From assembly GCA_965237565.1 (NCBI GenBank), contig OZ250145.1, forward strand, positions 744,001 through 808,000: DNA of 64,000 bases, given 5' to 3'. This DNA comes from JANQSP01 sp965237565. GTDB lineage: Bacteria > Bdellovibrionota > Bdellovibrionia > Bdellovibrionales > UBA1609. The notes below the pieces were generated by a model. The model was not told the origin of the DNA and did not search any database. It saw only the letters and a list, made by a program, of their open reading frames with translations. Of this stretch, positions 15,691 through 23,748 are shown in pieces (positions within the stretch are counted from its first letter, which is position 1; every line of letters begins with the position of its first letter). Position numbers and translations under genes: made by a program.

Positions 15691-17880
15691 ATGAAAGCAT
15701 ATTTAATTTTAGCTTTGCTTCTTTCTTTTAGCTTGTCGTTAGAGAGTATAGCTGAGCTTAATACTATAAAGTCTTTACCAATTTATAAGTCAGCTATTCA
15801 AGGAAATGCAGAGGCTCAAGCGTTGTTAGGATTAATGTACTCCAAAGGGCAAGGAGTGCCTCAAGACAATAAGATAGCTTTTAAGTGGTTTAAAAAAGCA
15901 GCTTTTCAAGGAAGTGCAGAGGCTCAAGTGTTGTTAGGATTAATGTACTACAAAGGGCAAGGAGTGCCTCAAGACAATAAGAGAGCTTTTGAATGGATTA
16001 GAAAAGCAGCTTTTCAAGGAAATGCAAAGGCTCAAGAGTTGTTAGGATTAATGTACTTCAAAGGGCAAGGAGTGTCTCAAGACTATAAAATAGCTTTTAA
16101 GTGGTTTAGAAAAGCAGCTTTTCAAGGAAATGTAGAGGCTCAAGAGTTGTTAGGATTAATGTACTTCGAAGGGCAAGGAGTGCCTCAAGACTATAAAATA
16201 GCTCTTGAATGGATTAAAAAAGCTGTCGTCCAAGGAAGTGCAGAGGCTCAAGCGTTGTTAGGATTAATGTACTCCAAAGGGCAAGGAGTGCCTCAAGATA
16301 ATAAGAGAGCTTTTGAATGGTTTAAAAAAGCTGCCGTCCAAGGAAGTGCAGAGGCTCAAGTGTTGTTAGGATTAATGTACTACAAAGGGCAAGGAGTGCC
16401 TCAAGACAATAAGAGAGCTTTTAAGTGGTTTAAAAAAGCCGCCATCCAAGGAAATGCAAAGGCTCAAGAGTTGTTAGGATTAATGTACTTCAAAGGGCAA
16501 GGAGTGTCTCAAGACTATAAAATAGCTTTTAAGTGGTTTAGAAAAGCAGCTTTTCAAGGAAATGTAGAGGCTCAAGCGTTGTTAGGAGCAATGTACTCCG
16601 AAGGGCAAGGAGTGCCTCAAGACTATAAGATAGCTTTTAAGTGGTTTAAAAAAGCCACCATCCAAGGACATGAACTTGCTCAATATGCTCTAGGATTAAT
16701 GTACTTCGAAGGGCAAGGAGTACCTCAAGACAACAAGAGAGCTTTTAAGTGGATTAGAAAAGCTGCCGTCCAAGGAAGTGCAGAGGCTCAAGCGTTGTTA
16801 GGATTAATGTACTCCAAAGGGCAAGGAGTGCCTCAAGACAATAAGATAGCTTTTAAGTGGTTTAAAAAAGCAGCTTTTCAAGGAAGTGCAGAGGCTCAAC
16901 TGTTGTTAGGAGCAATGTACTTCGAAGGGCAAGGAGTGTCTCAAGACAATAAGAGAGCTTTTGAATGGACTAAAAAAGCAGCTATTCAAGGAAGTGCAGA
17001 GGCTCAATATAATCTAGGAACAATGTACCTCAGAGGACAAGGAGTGCCTCAAGATAATAAGATAGCTTTTAAGTGGTTTAGAAAAGCAGCTATTCAAGGA
17101 AGTGCAGGTGCTCAAGAGTTGTTAGGATTAATGTACCTCAGAGGACAAGGAGTGCCTCAAGATAATAAGATAGCTTTTGAATGGACTGAAAAAGCAGCTA
17201 TTCAAGGAAATGCAAAGGCTCAAGAGTGGTTAGGAGTAATGTACTCCACAGGGCAAGGAGTGCCTCAAGACAATAAGAGAGCTTTTGAATGGACTAAAAA
17301 AGCCGCTTTTCAAGGAAGTGCAGAGGCTCAATATAATCTAGGAACAATGTACCTCAGAGGACAAGGAGTGCCTCAAGATAATAAGATAGCTTTTGAATGG
17401 ACTGAAAAAGCAGCTATTCAAGGAAATGCAAAGGCTCAAGAGTGGTTAGGAGTAATGTACTTCGAAGGGCAAGGAGTACCTCAAAACTACAAGAGAGCTT
17501 TTGAATGGACTGAAAAAGCAGCTATTCAAGGAAATGCAAAGGCTCAAGAGTGGTTAGGAGCAATGTACTTCGAAGGGCAAGGAGTACCTCAAAACTACAA
17601 GAGAGCTTTTGAATGGACTAAAAAAGCCGCCATCCAAGGAAATGCAGAGGCTCAAGCGTTGTTAGGATTCATGTACTACAAAGGAGTAGGAGTGCCTCAG
17701 GACTATATCTTTTCTTACGCTTGGCTTAATATAGTAGCTTCACATGGTACTCCTGAGAGTATGAAATATAGAAATCTTGTATCAAAAGAAATGACCAAAA
17801 ATCAAATAGCACAAGCACAAGTATTATCTCGGTCATATACAAAAAGCATTAATGATCGGAAATTAGCTTCAATAAAGTAA
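15691..17880 (+). CDS. Secreted Sel1-like repeat protein (18 repeats)
   Basis: A 729-residue protein with a signal peptide (MKAYLILALLLSFSLSLESIAE) and 18 Sel1-type TPR-like units of 36 residues from about residue 35 to 682, of the form AIQGxAxAQxLLGxMYxxGQ, then GVPQDNKxAFxWFxKA. Such solenoids usually bind proteins in the periplasm or outside the cell. The DNA units are 108 bp and very similar. A 130-bp stretch recurs unchanged exactly 432 bp apart (16019 and 16451), which shows recent recombination. It is the main gene of the third island block. Its partner is not known, and a role in defence is unproven. Confidence 0.88.
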   Translation: MKAYLILALLLSFSLSLESIAELNTIKSLPIYKSAIQGNAEAQALLGLMYSKGQGVPQDNKIAFKWFKKAAFQGSAEAQVLLGLMYYKGQGVPQDNKRAFEWIRKAAFQGNAKAQELLGLMYFKGQGVSQDYKIAFKWFRKAAFQGNVEAQELLGLMYFEGQGVPQDYKIALEWIKKAVVQGSAEAQALLGLMYSKGQGVPQDNKRAFEWFKKAAVQGSAEAQVLLGLMYYKGQGVPQDNKRAFKWFKKAAIQGNAKAQELLGLMYFKGQGVSQDYKIAFKWFRKAAFQGNVEAQALLGAMYSEGQGVPQDYKIAFKWFKKATIQGHELAQYALGLMYFEGQGVPQDNKRAFKWIRKAAVQGSAEAQALLGLMYSKGQGVPQDNKIAFKWFKKAAFQGSAEAQLLLGAMYFEGQGVSQDNKRAFEWTKKAAIQGSAEAQYNLGTMYLRGQGVPQDNKIAFKWFRKAAIQGSAGAQELLGLMYLRGQGVPQDNKIAFEWTEKAAIQGNAKAQEWLGVMYSTGQGVPQDNKRAFEWTKKAAFQGSAEAQYNLGTMYLRGQGVPQDNKIAFEWTEKAAIQGNAKAQEWLGVMYFEGQGVPQNYKRAFEWTEKAAIQGNAKAQEWLGAMYFEGQGVPQNYKRAFEWTKKAAIQGNAEAQALLGFMYYKGVGVPQDYIFSYAWLNIVASHGTPESMKYRNLVSKEMTKNQIAQAQVLSRSYTKSINDRKLASIK

Positions 17881-17925
17881 AAGTCTAAATGATCTATAGA
17901 CTATGTTAATTTCATCTAAAAATAA

Positions 17926-18060
17926 TCAAACATGGAGTAGTATTCTCTCAGCCTCTTTTATCTTTTCTTGGGCTTCTAGAATTTTAGGTAATCTCAATGA
18001 GGAAAGTGGCGTTTTATTGCTTGAATGAAAAGAGATGAGGCATTGTATCAAGAAAGAGTG
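17926..18060 (-). other. Open remnant of about 44 codons, no start
   Basis: On the minus strand an open stretch reads ...SSNKTPLSSLRLPKILEAQ and ends EAERILLHV before a stop at 17926-17928. It has no start codon and an upstream stop closes it. Its amino-acid mix looks protein-like, so I take it as a decayed gene tail of unknown origin. The rest of 17881-18108 shows nothing else. Confidence 0.3.
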
Positions 18061-18108
18061 TCATATATAAATATAGGAAATTTATAATAATACCACTATA
18101 CTTATAGC

Positions 18109-18357
18109 ATGAAATGTTTAGTAGAAATAAATCAACTACATACTAAAATGACTAAGAAATTTACTATGTTAGGTATTTTTATATCTATTATATTATTTCC
18201 AATTGGGATTTTATACGGTGTTCTTTCTAGAAAAAAGATTCTTTGGATAAGTTGCGAGCTAATTTTTGATAATGGTGATAAAGAGGATCGGACTGTTTCC
18301 GAAGAAGAATTTTTTCGTTTAAGGAAAAAATTACAAGCTACAAACAAGGAATTCTGA
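18109..18357 (+). CDS. Small single-span membrane protein, unknown
   Basis: An 82-residue protein with one hydrophobic span (about residues 19-40, MLGIFISIILFPIGILYGVL), a basic stretch RKK just after it, and a charged C-terminal part with DNGDKEDRTVSEEEFFRLRKK. No family is recognised. It stands alone in the third island block with weak ribosome-site evidence. Confidence 0.5.
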   Translation: MKCLVEINQLHTKMTKKFTMLGIFISIILFPIGILYGVLSRKKILWISCELIFDNGDKEDRTVSEEEFFRLRKKLQATNKEF

Positions 18358-18365
18358 AGTAAACA

Positions 18366-18432
18366 ACTCTAAACAAACAGTTCTAAACTCGTCTATTCAT
18401 TCTCGCCATTACCTATCTTCGTATTTGAAAAC
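18366..18432. repeat. Short degenerate repeat, copy Y
   Basis: This is the partner of 12718-12785. It runs from CTCTAAACAAACAGTTC to TTTGAAAACAC, just after the stop of the small membrane protein gene. Confidence 0.4.
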
Positions 18433-18468
18433 ACTAAAAGCTTTTACCAAGATAAAAAAGTAATTGGA

Positions 18469-19036
18469 TCAATCTTTAGAATCTGCTTTCTCATAAAAAT
18501 GTTCATAAATCTTTTTGTTGAATTTTCCAAAAGTAATTATTTCTGATCTGGGTATAATAATCTCTGCAGCAATAATTTGAGAGTCATCAATATAGATTTA
18601 TTTTCCAACTCTGTACATTTCCAATAAAAATTGTCGTCAATTCTTGGATATATCCACTTGATGATCCATCTGTGTCGGCTAATCGCCCATAACAATATAG
18701 CAACAGATGTAGAAATAACTATTTTGATCAGTTGCTTATAAATTTCGTCTTCAACAGGAATATATTTGGTGATTAAGCCAGCAGGTAACCATGTAAGAGC
18801 AGCTACTAAGACAAGAAAGAAAACATACGACCAACCAGATGCACTGATGGTATATTTAGGGAGGCTTTTATTTCTTTCTGCACATCCTTATCCTCCCACA
18901 GTTCTTTTCCTGTAGGCCAAGGTTCAGCCACTGTGCCTTTCTTGAATACCTAGACGTTATCGTATCTAGGTTCTTGTCTTTGAATTGCTTCTTGTTTTTC
19001 GAGTGATGTTTCTTCTTTTATTTTAACTAAGTCCAT
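18469..19036 (-). pseudogene. Broken gene for a two-span membrane protein
   Basis: On the minus strand a gene-like sequence starts MDLVKIKEETSLEKQEAI at 19036 and can be followed to a stop at 18469 only by accepting one in-frame TAG (after YDNV) and two frameshifts. The joined product would be about 185 residues: a charged N-terminus, two hydrophobic spans (YVFFLVLVAALTWLPAGLI and IVISTSVAILLWAI), then RWIIKWIYPRID and a C-terminal part with IIAAEIIIPRSEIITFGKF. The plan, two spans then a short soluble domain, is seen in several defence effectors, but I cannot name the family. It sits 20 bp from the intact metallo-beta-lactamase gene. Confidence 0.6.
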
Positions 19037-19055
19037 GGAGCAAATAATTTGTGGC

Positions 19056-19220
19056 TTATTCTTTAGAGGGGAGGGGGATGCGGATGTTGTTGAAGTCTTC
19101 GGTGCTCAGGAGTGGCACTCCTTTTTTGGCGAGTCTCTCTTTGACCAAAGGGTGGGGGTGTCCATATCTTTTTCGTCTAGCACTGGCGATTGCCATCTTC
19201 AGTTTGGGAAGATGTTCAAG
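19056..19220 (-). repeat. Parental copy of the border repeat inside the MBL gene 3' end
   Basis: These last 165 bp of the metallo-beta-lactamase gene are the source of the two chimeric repeats at 9058 and 15348. Similarity to them stops exactly at GTTCAAG (19214-19220), which differs by one base from the tRNA-Asp T-loop core GTTCGAG. Confidence 0.9.
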
Positions 19221-19814
19221 TAAACTCTCCCTTGTCGAAAATCGGCTACCGTGATGTGAAAGGATTAATATCTCAATGGGGGCTTCGATTTTTTCTTGCC
19301 AAAAAGGCTCTGATGAACCCGGTGAATCAGCAGGAACCAATACACGATTTTTAATCACAACAACTTTACTGTGTTTGTTAGAAGATGTTGATTTTTTATT
19401 TGTATTTAAGTCGAATGAAAATATGATTTCTTTAAAAATATCTTTAGGAACTTCTTCACACTGAGGCACTCCAGAAAGAAATTTCTGTTTGCTCTCACTG
19501 CCTATTCCTCCAGGTGAGTTAATACGACAAAAAGAAGATAGCAGCCTCATGAGTTTTTTTGTGAAATTAATGTGATCCCAGTCCCAATGGGAAAAAAAGA
19601 CTTGATTTTCTTTTTTACTACACTCTTGAAATATTTTTTTTAAAGGAAATTTTTCCCCGCCCATGTCAAAATGAATACAATAATCATCGTCTGAATAGGT
19701 AACCATTTGCCCTTGGCCCACAGACCAAATAATCAACTCGGCAGAACGAGCAATTGCTGAAATAGAAAAAACAAAAACAAAAAGGGATACAAAAATAATA
19801 AAATATTTTTTCAT
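19056..19814 (-). CDS. ComEC-type metallo-beta-lactamase domain protein, exported
   Basis: A 252-residue protein with its own signal peptide (MKKYFIIFVSLFVFVFSIS...). It carries a metallo-beta-lactamase fold like the C-terminal part of ComEC: AELIIWSVGQGQMV at the start, the metal motif SHWDWDH, and LILSHHGSRFST. It ends with KRYGHPHPLVKERL, typical of ComEC tails. It starts 2 bp after the stop of the comEC membrane-domain gene, so the usual single protein is split in two. Its 3' end borders the accessory island and supplied the border repeats. Likely role: processing of DNA during uptake in the periplasm, inferred from ComEC. Confidence 0.82.
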   Translation of the reverse strand: MKKYFIIFVSLFVFVFSISAIARSAELIIWSVGQGQMVTYSDDDYCIHFDMGGEKFPLKKIFQECSKKENQVFFSHWDWDHINFTKKLMRLLSSFCRINSPGGIGSESKQKFLSGVPQCEEVPKDIFKEIIFSFDLNTNKKSTSSNKHSKVVVIKNRVLVPADSPGSSEPFWQEKIEAPIEILILSHHGSRFSTRESLLEHLPKLKMAIASARRKRYGHPHPLVKERLAKKGVPLLSTEDFNNIRIPLPSKE

Positions 19815-19816
19815 TC

Positions 19817-20728
19817 CTAATCACACTCCCTTCTGTTGGCATATATGCCATAGATTTTAAAACCAATGAATAGGCCAGATATGTACATCCAGGTTTGAAA
19901 CGTGTCAAAAGAAGCCATCCATATTGTATTATTTTCCACCAAGGGTCTTAGTTTATCCAAGATATAAAATAGCAATTCCCATAATGAGTCGGTCAGAAAA
20001 CGAATGAATGGAAAAGGAATGACTAAAATGGATAAGGGAAGCAAAACACAAGAAGCCAAGGGAGCGATAAGCCAGTTAACCAAAACGCTCATGGGGTGAG
20101 AGCCACCCCATCGACTGATGATAGGCAAAATTAATAGATAAGTTAGACAACAAGATGTCAGTCTTGATAATTTTCGGTTGCACATTCCAAAACTTGCGGT
20201 CCAACTCAGTTGCAAAGATAAAGAATGTACCCAAGAACTTTGACAAAGTAGACAGAGCAAACCGCTCATCTGGACTCTCAGGTAGGGAGACCAAAATAAT
20301 TTACATTTTTTGATGACCCGAGTCAGTATCAAAGAGAACAAGGCTCTTAGGATGGGAGGTCTTAAGCCTGCTGTCAGGGCATACAGTAAGAGAAAACCAG
20401 CTAACAAAGAGTCCCGAAAACGAAACTCTGGCAAAAGTTTCCACATCTTCTCAATAAAAATGAGATGGGTCCCGGAAATAACCAGAAGGTGGATGATACC
20501 CACGGAAGTGAAAAGATTTCTTATGCTTCCCTCAGGTATATTTTCTCCGCAAACAAGAGCGGAATAAATGGGATTTAATACATTTTCATGTACCTGAATT
20601 TTTTGCAGACAGGATTGGTGAAGCCATCGGTAAACGGGTTCAAAACCAGAAAGGATGGATAGTGGATTAACGCATAATATAATAAAAACTAAAATTAGAA
20701 GCACAATCACAATCATTTTCACCAGCAA
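19817..20728 (-). CDS. comEC: ComEC/Rec2-type competence membrane protein, short
   Basis: A 303-residue polytopic membrane protein with the competence-domain core: HLLVISGTHL, then TAGLRPPILRALFSL, and about seven hydrophobic spans to the end. ComEC forms the inner-membrane channel for single-stranded DNA in natural transformation. Full ComEC proteins of about 700-800 residues also have an N-terminal OB-like domain and a C-terminal metallo-beta-lactamase domain. Here the OB part is absent and the lactamase part is the next gene. Whether it still supports transformation is open. It diverges from the LysM gene across about 70 bp. Confidence 0.8.
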   Translation of the reverse strand: MLVKMIVIVLLILVFIILCVNPLSILSGFEPVYRWLHQSCLQKIQVHENVLNPIYSALVCGENIPEGSIRNLFTSVGIIHLLVISGTHLIFIEKMWKLLPEFRFRDSLLAGFLLLYALTAGLRPPILRALFSLILTRVIKKCKLFWSPYLRVQMSGLLCLLCQSSWVHSLSLQLSWTASFGMCNRKLSRLTSCCLTYLLILPIISRWGGSHPMSVLVNWLIAPLASCVLLPLSILVIPFPFIRFLTDSLWELLFYILDKLRPLVENNTIWMASFDTFQTWMYISGLFIGFKIYGIYANRRECD

Positions 20729-20800
20729 AAGTGATGCCCGTCTTGATGAAAAGTGACAAAAAGTAAGCTTGAGAGGGACTTTTTTTTATAAAAAGTTATA

Positions 20801-22558
20801 ATGGGAAAAAACGGAGTACTATTTTTGAAACAGATTATGGGAAAAAATTACCTACTACTTCTGACTCTAGCCATGTTTGCCATTCCGTCCACCTACTGTT
20901 TGGCTGCAGAAGAAAATGGTGAAGAAGTTTTTGCAGATGAAGATTTGATAGAAGGGGAAGAAGGAAATAATGATGATGAAAATGCAGACGATGTGGTTTC
21001 CGAATTTGATGATGAAAATGCAGACGATGTGGTTTCCGAATTTGATGATGAAAATGCAGACGATGTGGTTTCCGAATTTGATGATGAAAATGCAGACGAT
21101 GTGGTTTCCGAATTTGATGATGAAAATGCAGACGATGTGATTTCCGAATCAGGCGACGAAGATAGTGAACTAGGTTCTGATCCTTCATACACTTTGGATA
21201 CAGAACTCAGTGCAGAGAGCGAAGGCGAAAAAGATGAAACAGACTCTTACGAACAAGAGTTATTTGATATCTATCAAAAATATTATAGCCAACCAGTTTC
21301 CGGTGAAAAATGGGAACAAATCATTAATAACCAAACGGCTGACGTCTATGTCGTCCAAGACAAAGATACCTTATGGGATATTAGTCGATTGTTGTTCGGG
21401 GCTCCTAACTACTGGCCCAAGCTGTGGTCGGTGAATTTTTCTATCCAAAATCCTCACCTCATTAGGCCCGGAAACAATATAGGTTTTATACAGGGAACAG
21501 AAGCTAGCCCTCCCTCCTTGAGGCTGGTTCAACAACCTGGCACAGGCTCTCCGCTGGCTCCCATAAAACCAAAAGGCCTTCCCAAGTTTTTAAAAGGACA
21601 AAAAATACAAGTCCCCTCTTCTGTAAAAAAGAAACCAGTCTTGAACAATTTTCCAAGTAGCTTGCCTCCCATTAAATTGTTTTCGGAAGAGGAAAAAGAT
21701 GAGGATGTAAAGTTTGATTTTGGAAACATTGAAAAATCTTTTTTATCTCCTCTGGGTTATTATATGACTTCAGATCCTATTTTTCCCCAAGGAGTCATTA
21801 AAGACAACAAAGAGCACGGCACATGGGCCAGTTTTGGTCAGAGAGTGATTGTCGAAATGGATGATCCTGCCAATCCGGGAGAAAGAATGACGGTAGTAAA
21901 GGACTTGGGTAGATTGAATCCTAAAAAGTTCGGTGTCAGGGGACCATTTGGCCACGAAGTAGAAGTGCAGGGCGAGATCAAAGTGATCGGCCGACTGGAA
22001 TCATCTTTCGATCTTTACGAAGCTGAAGTCACAAAGTCTCTCAATCCCATCACTGTAGGAGCTCATGTTTTGCGAGGCCCTGTCGCGGAATTTAATTTCA
22101 AAAAAACAGGTATCACTGGAACTGGTGAAGCCCAAATCATAGGAGTGCCGGTAGTGCTGGGCCAAAGAGAACAAGGAGCCCCTTATGCCTTTGTTTATTT
22201 GAATCGAGGCTCCAATAACGGGTTTTCCATTGGTCAAATGTACCAAGTGCGGGCAAATGATTCGGTTCGAGATACTTTTTACTACGCTTATGATATTAAA
22301 GTGGGTGAACTGAAAATTGTTCATACGGAAGATCGTTTTTCAACGGCCTTGGTGACTTCCATGAAAAACCCCATTCACATTGGAGATTACATCACTTCTT
22401 TACAAGCACAGGGGATATCACAAAGCAAAGATTATGATCCTTTTGAAGATAGTGGTGACGAAGGAGACATAGATGACGAAGATGAATTCGAAATAGAAGA
22501 CACCGAAAAAGAACCACCTCCCGAAACAGATGATTTGGATTTTACAGACTTTGAATAA
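20801..22558 (+). CDS. LysM-domain envelope protein with acidic repeats
   Basis: A 585-residue exported protein. Two starts are possible: ATG 20801, or ATG 20837, which puts the signal peptide (MGKNYLLLLTLAMFAIPS) at the N-terminus. Five copies of a 12-residue acidic unit (DDENADDVVSEF) follow, then a LysM domain (YVVQDKDTLWDISRLLFGAP, NPHLIRPGNNI) at about 180-230, a Pro/Lys-rich linker, and a long beta-rich C-terminal part ending in another acidic tail. LysM binds peptidoglycan. Position just before ftsW-murG-murC-murB agrees with a wall or division role. Exact function is unknown. Confidence 0.75.
   Translation: MGKNGVLFLKQIMGKNYLLLLTLAMFAIPSTYCLAAEENGEEVFADEDLIEGEEGNNDDENADDVVSEFDDENADDVVSEFDDENADDVVSEFDDENADDVVSEFDDENADDVISESGDEDSELGSDPSYTLDTELSAESEGEKDETDSYEQELFDIYQKYYSQPVSGEKWEQIINNQTADVYVVQDKDTLWDISRLLFGAPNYWPKLWSVNFSIQNPHLIRPGNNIGFIQGTEASPPSLRLVQQPGTGSPLAPIKPKGLPKFLKGQKIQVPSSVKKKPVLNNFPSSLPPIKLFSEEEKDEDVKFDFGNIEKSFLSPLGYYMTSDPIFPQGVIKDNKEHGTWASFGQRVIVEMDDPANPGERMTVVKDLGRLNPKKFGVRGPFGHEVEVQGEIKVIGRLESSFDLYEAEVTKSLNPITVGAHVLRGPVAEFNFKKTGITGTGEAQIIGVPVVLGQREQGAPYAFVYLNRGSNNGFSIGQMYQVRANDSVRDTFYYAYDIKVGELKIVHTEDRFSTALVTSMKNPIHIGDYITSLQAQGISQSKDYDPFEDSGDEGDIDDEDEFEIEDTEKEPPPETDDLDFTDFE
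20972..21151 (+). repeat. Five tandem 36-bp repeats inside the LysM gene
   Basis: The unit starting GATGATGAAAATGCAGACG is present five times almost without change; the last copy has one substitution (GTGATT for GTGGTT). Because the unit is a multiple of three, gain or loss of copies would keep the frame and change only the length of the acidic linker. Long antisense frames over this block are by-products of the repeat. Confidence 0.9.
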
Positions 22559-22601
22559 GCCAACAGAGTTTTAATCTCAACGAAATAACCCGACCTTTGC
22601 A

Positions 22602-23720
22602 ATGAATTTATCTTTTTTTCACAGTTCGCTGAATAGAAAAATTTTGTTGCTAGTATTATTTTTTACCGGCTTTGGATTGGTTCAGGTCTATAGTGCCAGT
22701 TATATTTTTTCTATAGAAAAATATGGGGACGGTTTATTTTTCTTTAAGAAACAAATCCTTTTTTCAATCATTGGTTTGTTTGGACTTTTTTTTATTGCCA
22801 GTCTTTCCAGTCGCTGGGCTCGATTTTTGGGAATTGGATTGTGGGTTCTTTCTGTCCTGCTTTTGGTAGCTACTTTAATTCCCAATGTGGGAGTTTCCGC
22901 TGGAGGAGCCAGAAGATGGCTTGATCTTCCTTTTGGTTTTCGTTTTCAACCATCTGAATTGTTTAAAATTACCTCTGCTTTTGCTTTCATATATTTGATA
23001 GCCCTAAAGGATCAAAAGTTATTTAGAAATCATTATCTGTTTTGGATCTTTCCTATTTTTTCTTTCAGTTTGCCTTTGCTGGCTCTAGCTTTGCAACCTG
23101 ACTTTGGAACCATTGTTTTGTTTTTTTGTTTGTCTTTGAGTGTTGTATTTGTTTTGGGACTCAAAAATCGGTACATAGTTCTTTCTTTACTCTTGGCTGG
23201 CCTAGGAGCTTACCTCATGGTGATTTTCACCCCCTATAGACTGGCTAGAATAAAAGCTCTTTTGGATCCTTGGGCAGATCCCTTAGAGACGGGGTTTCAG
23301 GTGATTCAAAGTATGGTGAGTTTTTACTCAGGAGGGATGTTCGGTTCTGGATTTGGGCAAGGACAAGGAAAATTGTTTTTCCTACCAGCGGCTCACACAG
23401 ATTTCACTTTAGCGGTTTTGGGAGAAGAAACAGGCTTCCTTGGTTTTTTTATTCTTCTCACCCTTTATGGTTTGTTAATTTATTATGGATTCAAAATTAC
23501 TCTCAAGACAGAAGATATATTAAAAAAAGTGTTGGCTTTTTCCTTGATCATGATCTTTGCTCTCTCTGTGATGACTCATATAGGAGTGAATTTAGGGGTT
23601 TTTCCACCAAAGGGTCTGACTTTGCCTTTTATGAGTTATGGGGGAAGTGCTTTGGTTTGTAATTTTATGCTCTTTGGCTGGTTGATTAATATAGAAAAAC
23701 ATAATTACTTTGTTTATTAG
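22602..23720 (+). CDS. ftsW: Lipid II polymerase FtsW (SEDS family)
   Basis: A 372-residue polytopic membrane protein of the SEDS family, the septal peptidoglycan glycosyltransferase. The hallmarks are present: RRWLDLPFGFRFQPSELFKI in the first half, QPDFGT, AHTDFTLAVLGEETG, and LPFMSYGGSALVCN near the C-terminus. RodA is the alternative, but the position directly before murG and murC favours FtsW. The next gene (murG) begins about 30 bp after the stop. Confidence 0.9.
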   Translation: MNLSFFHSSLNRKILLLVLFFTGFGLVQVYSASYIFSIEKYGDGLFFFKKQILFSIIGLFGLFFIASLSSRWARFLGIGLWVLSVLLLVATLIPNVGVSAGGARRWLDLPFGFRFQPSELFKITSAFAFIYLIALKDQKLFRNHYLFWIFPIFSFSLPLLALALQPDFGTIVLFFCLSLSVVFVLGLKNRYIVLSLLLAGLGAYLMVIFTPYRLARIKALLDPWADPLETGFQVIQSMVSFYSGGMFGSGFGQGQGKLFFLPAAHTDFTLAVLGEETGFLGFFILLTLYGLLIYYGFKITLKTEDILKKVLAFSLIMIFALSVMTHIGVNLGVFPPKGLTLPFMSYGGSALVCNFMLFGWLINIEKHNYFVY

Positions 23721-23748
23721 TGGCAGAAGGGATCACTGCGTTCTTAGC

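Noticed and set aside
15793..17730. CRISPR-like spacing of repeats in the Sel1 gene, and in the LysM gene at 20972-21151
   Set aside because: Both are in-frame tandem coding repeats without unique spacers.
20835..21192. Long antisense frames (His-rich and Ser-rich) over the LysM acidic repeats
   Set aside because: By-products of a 36-bp repeat that has no stop in any frame.
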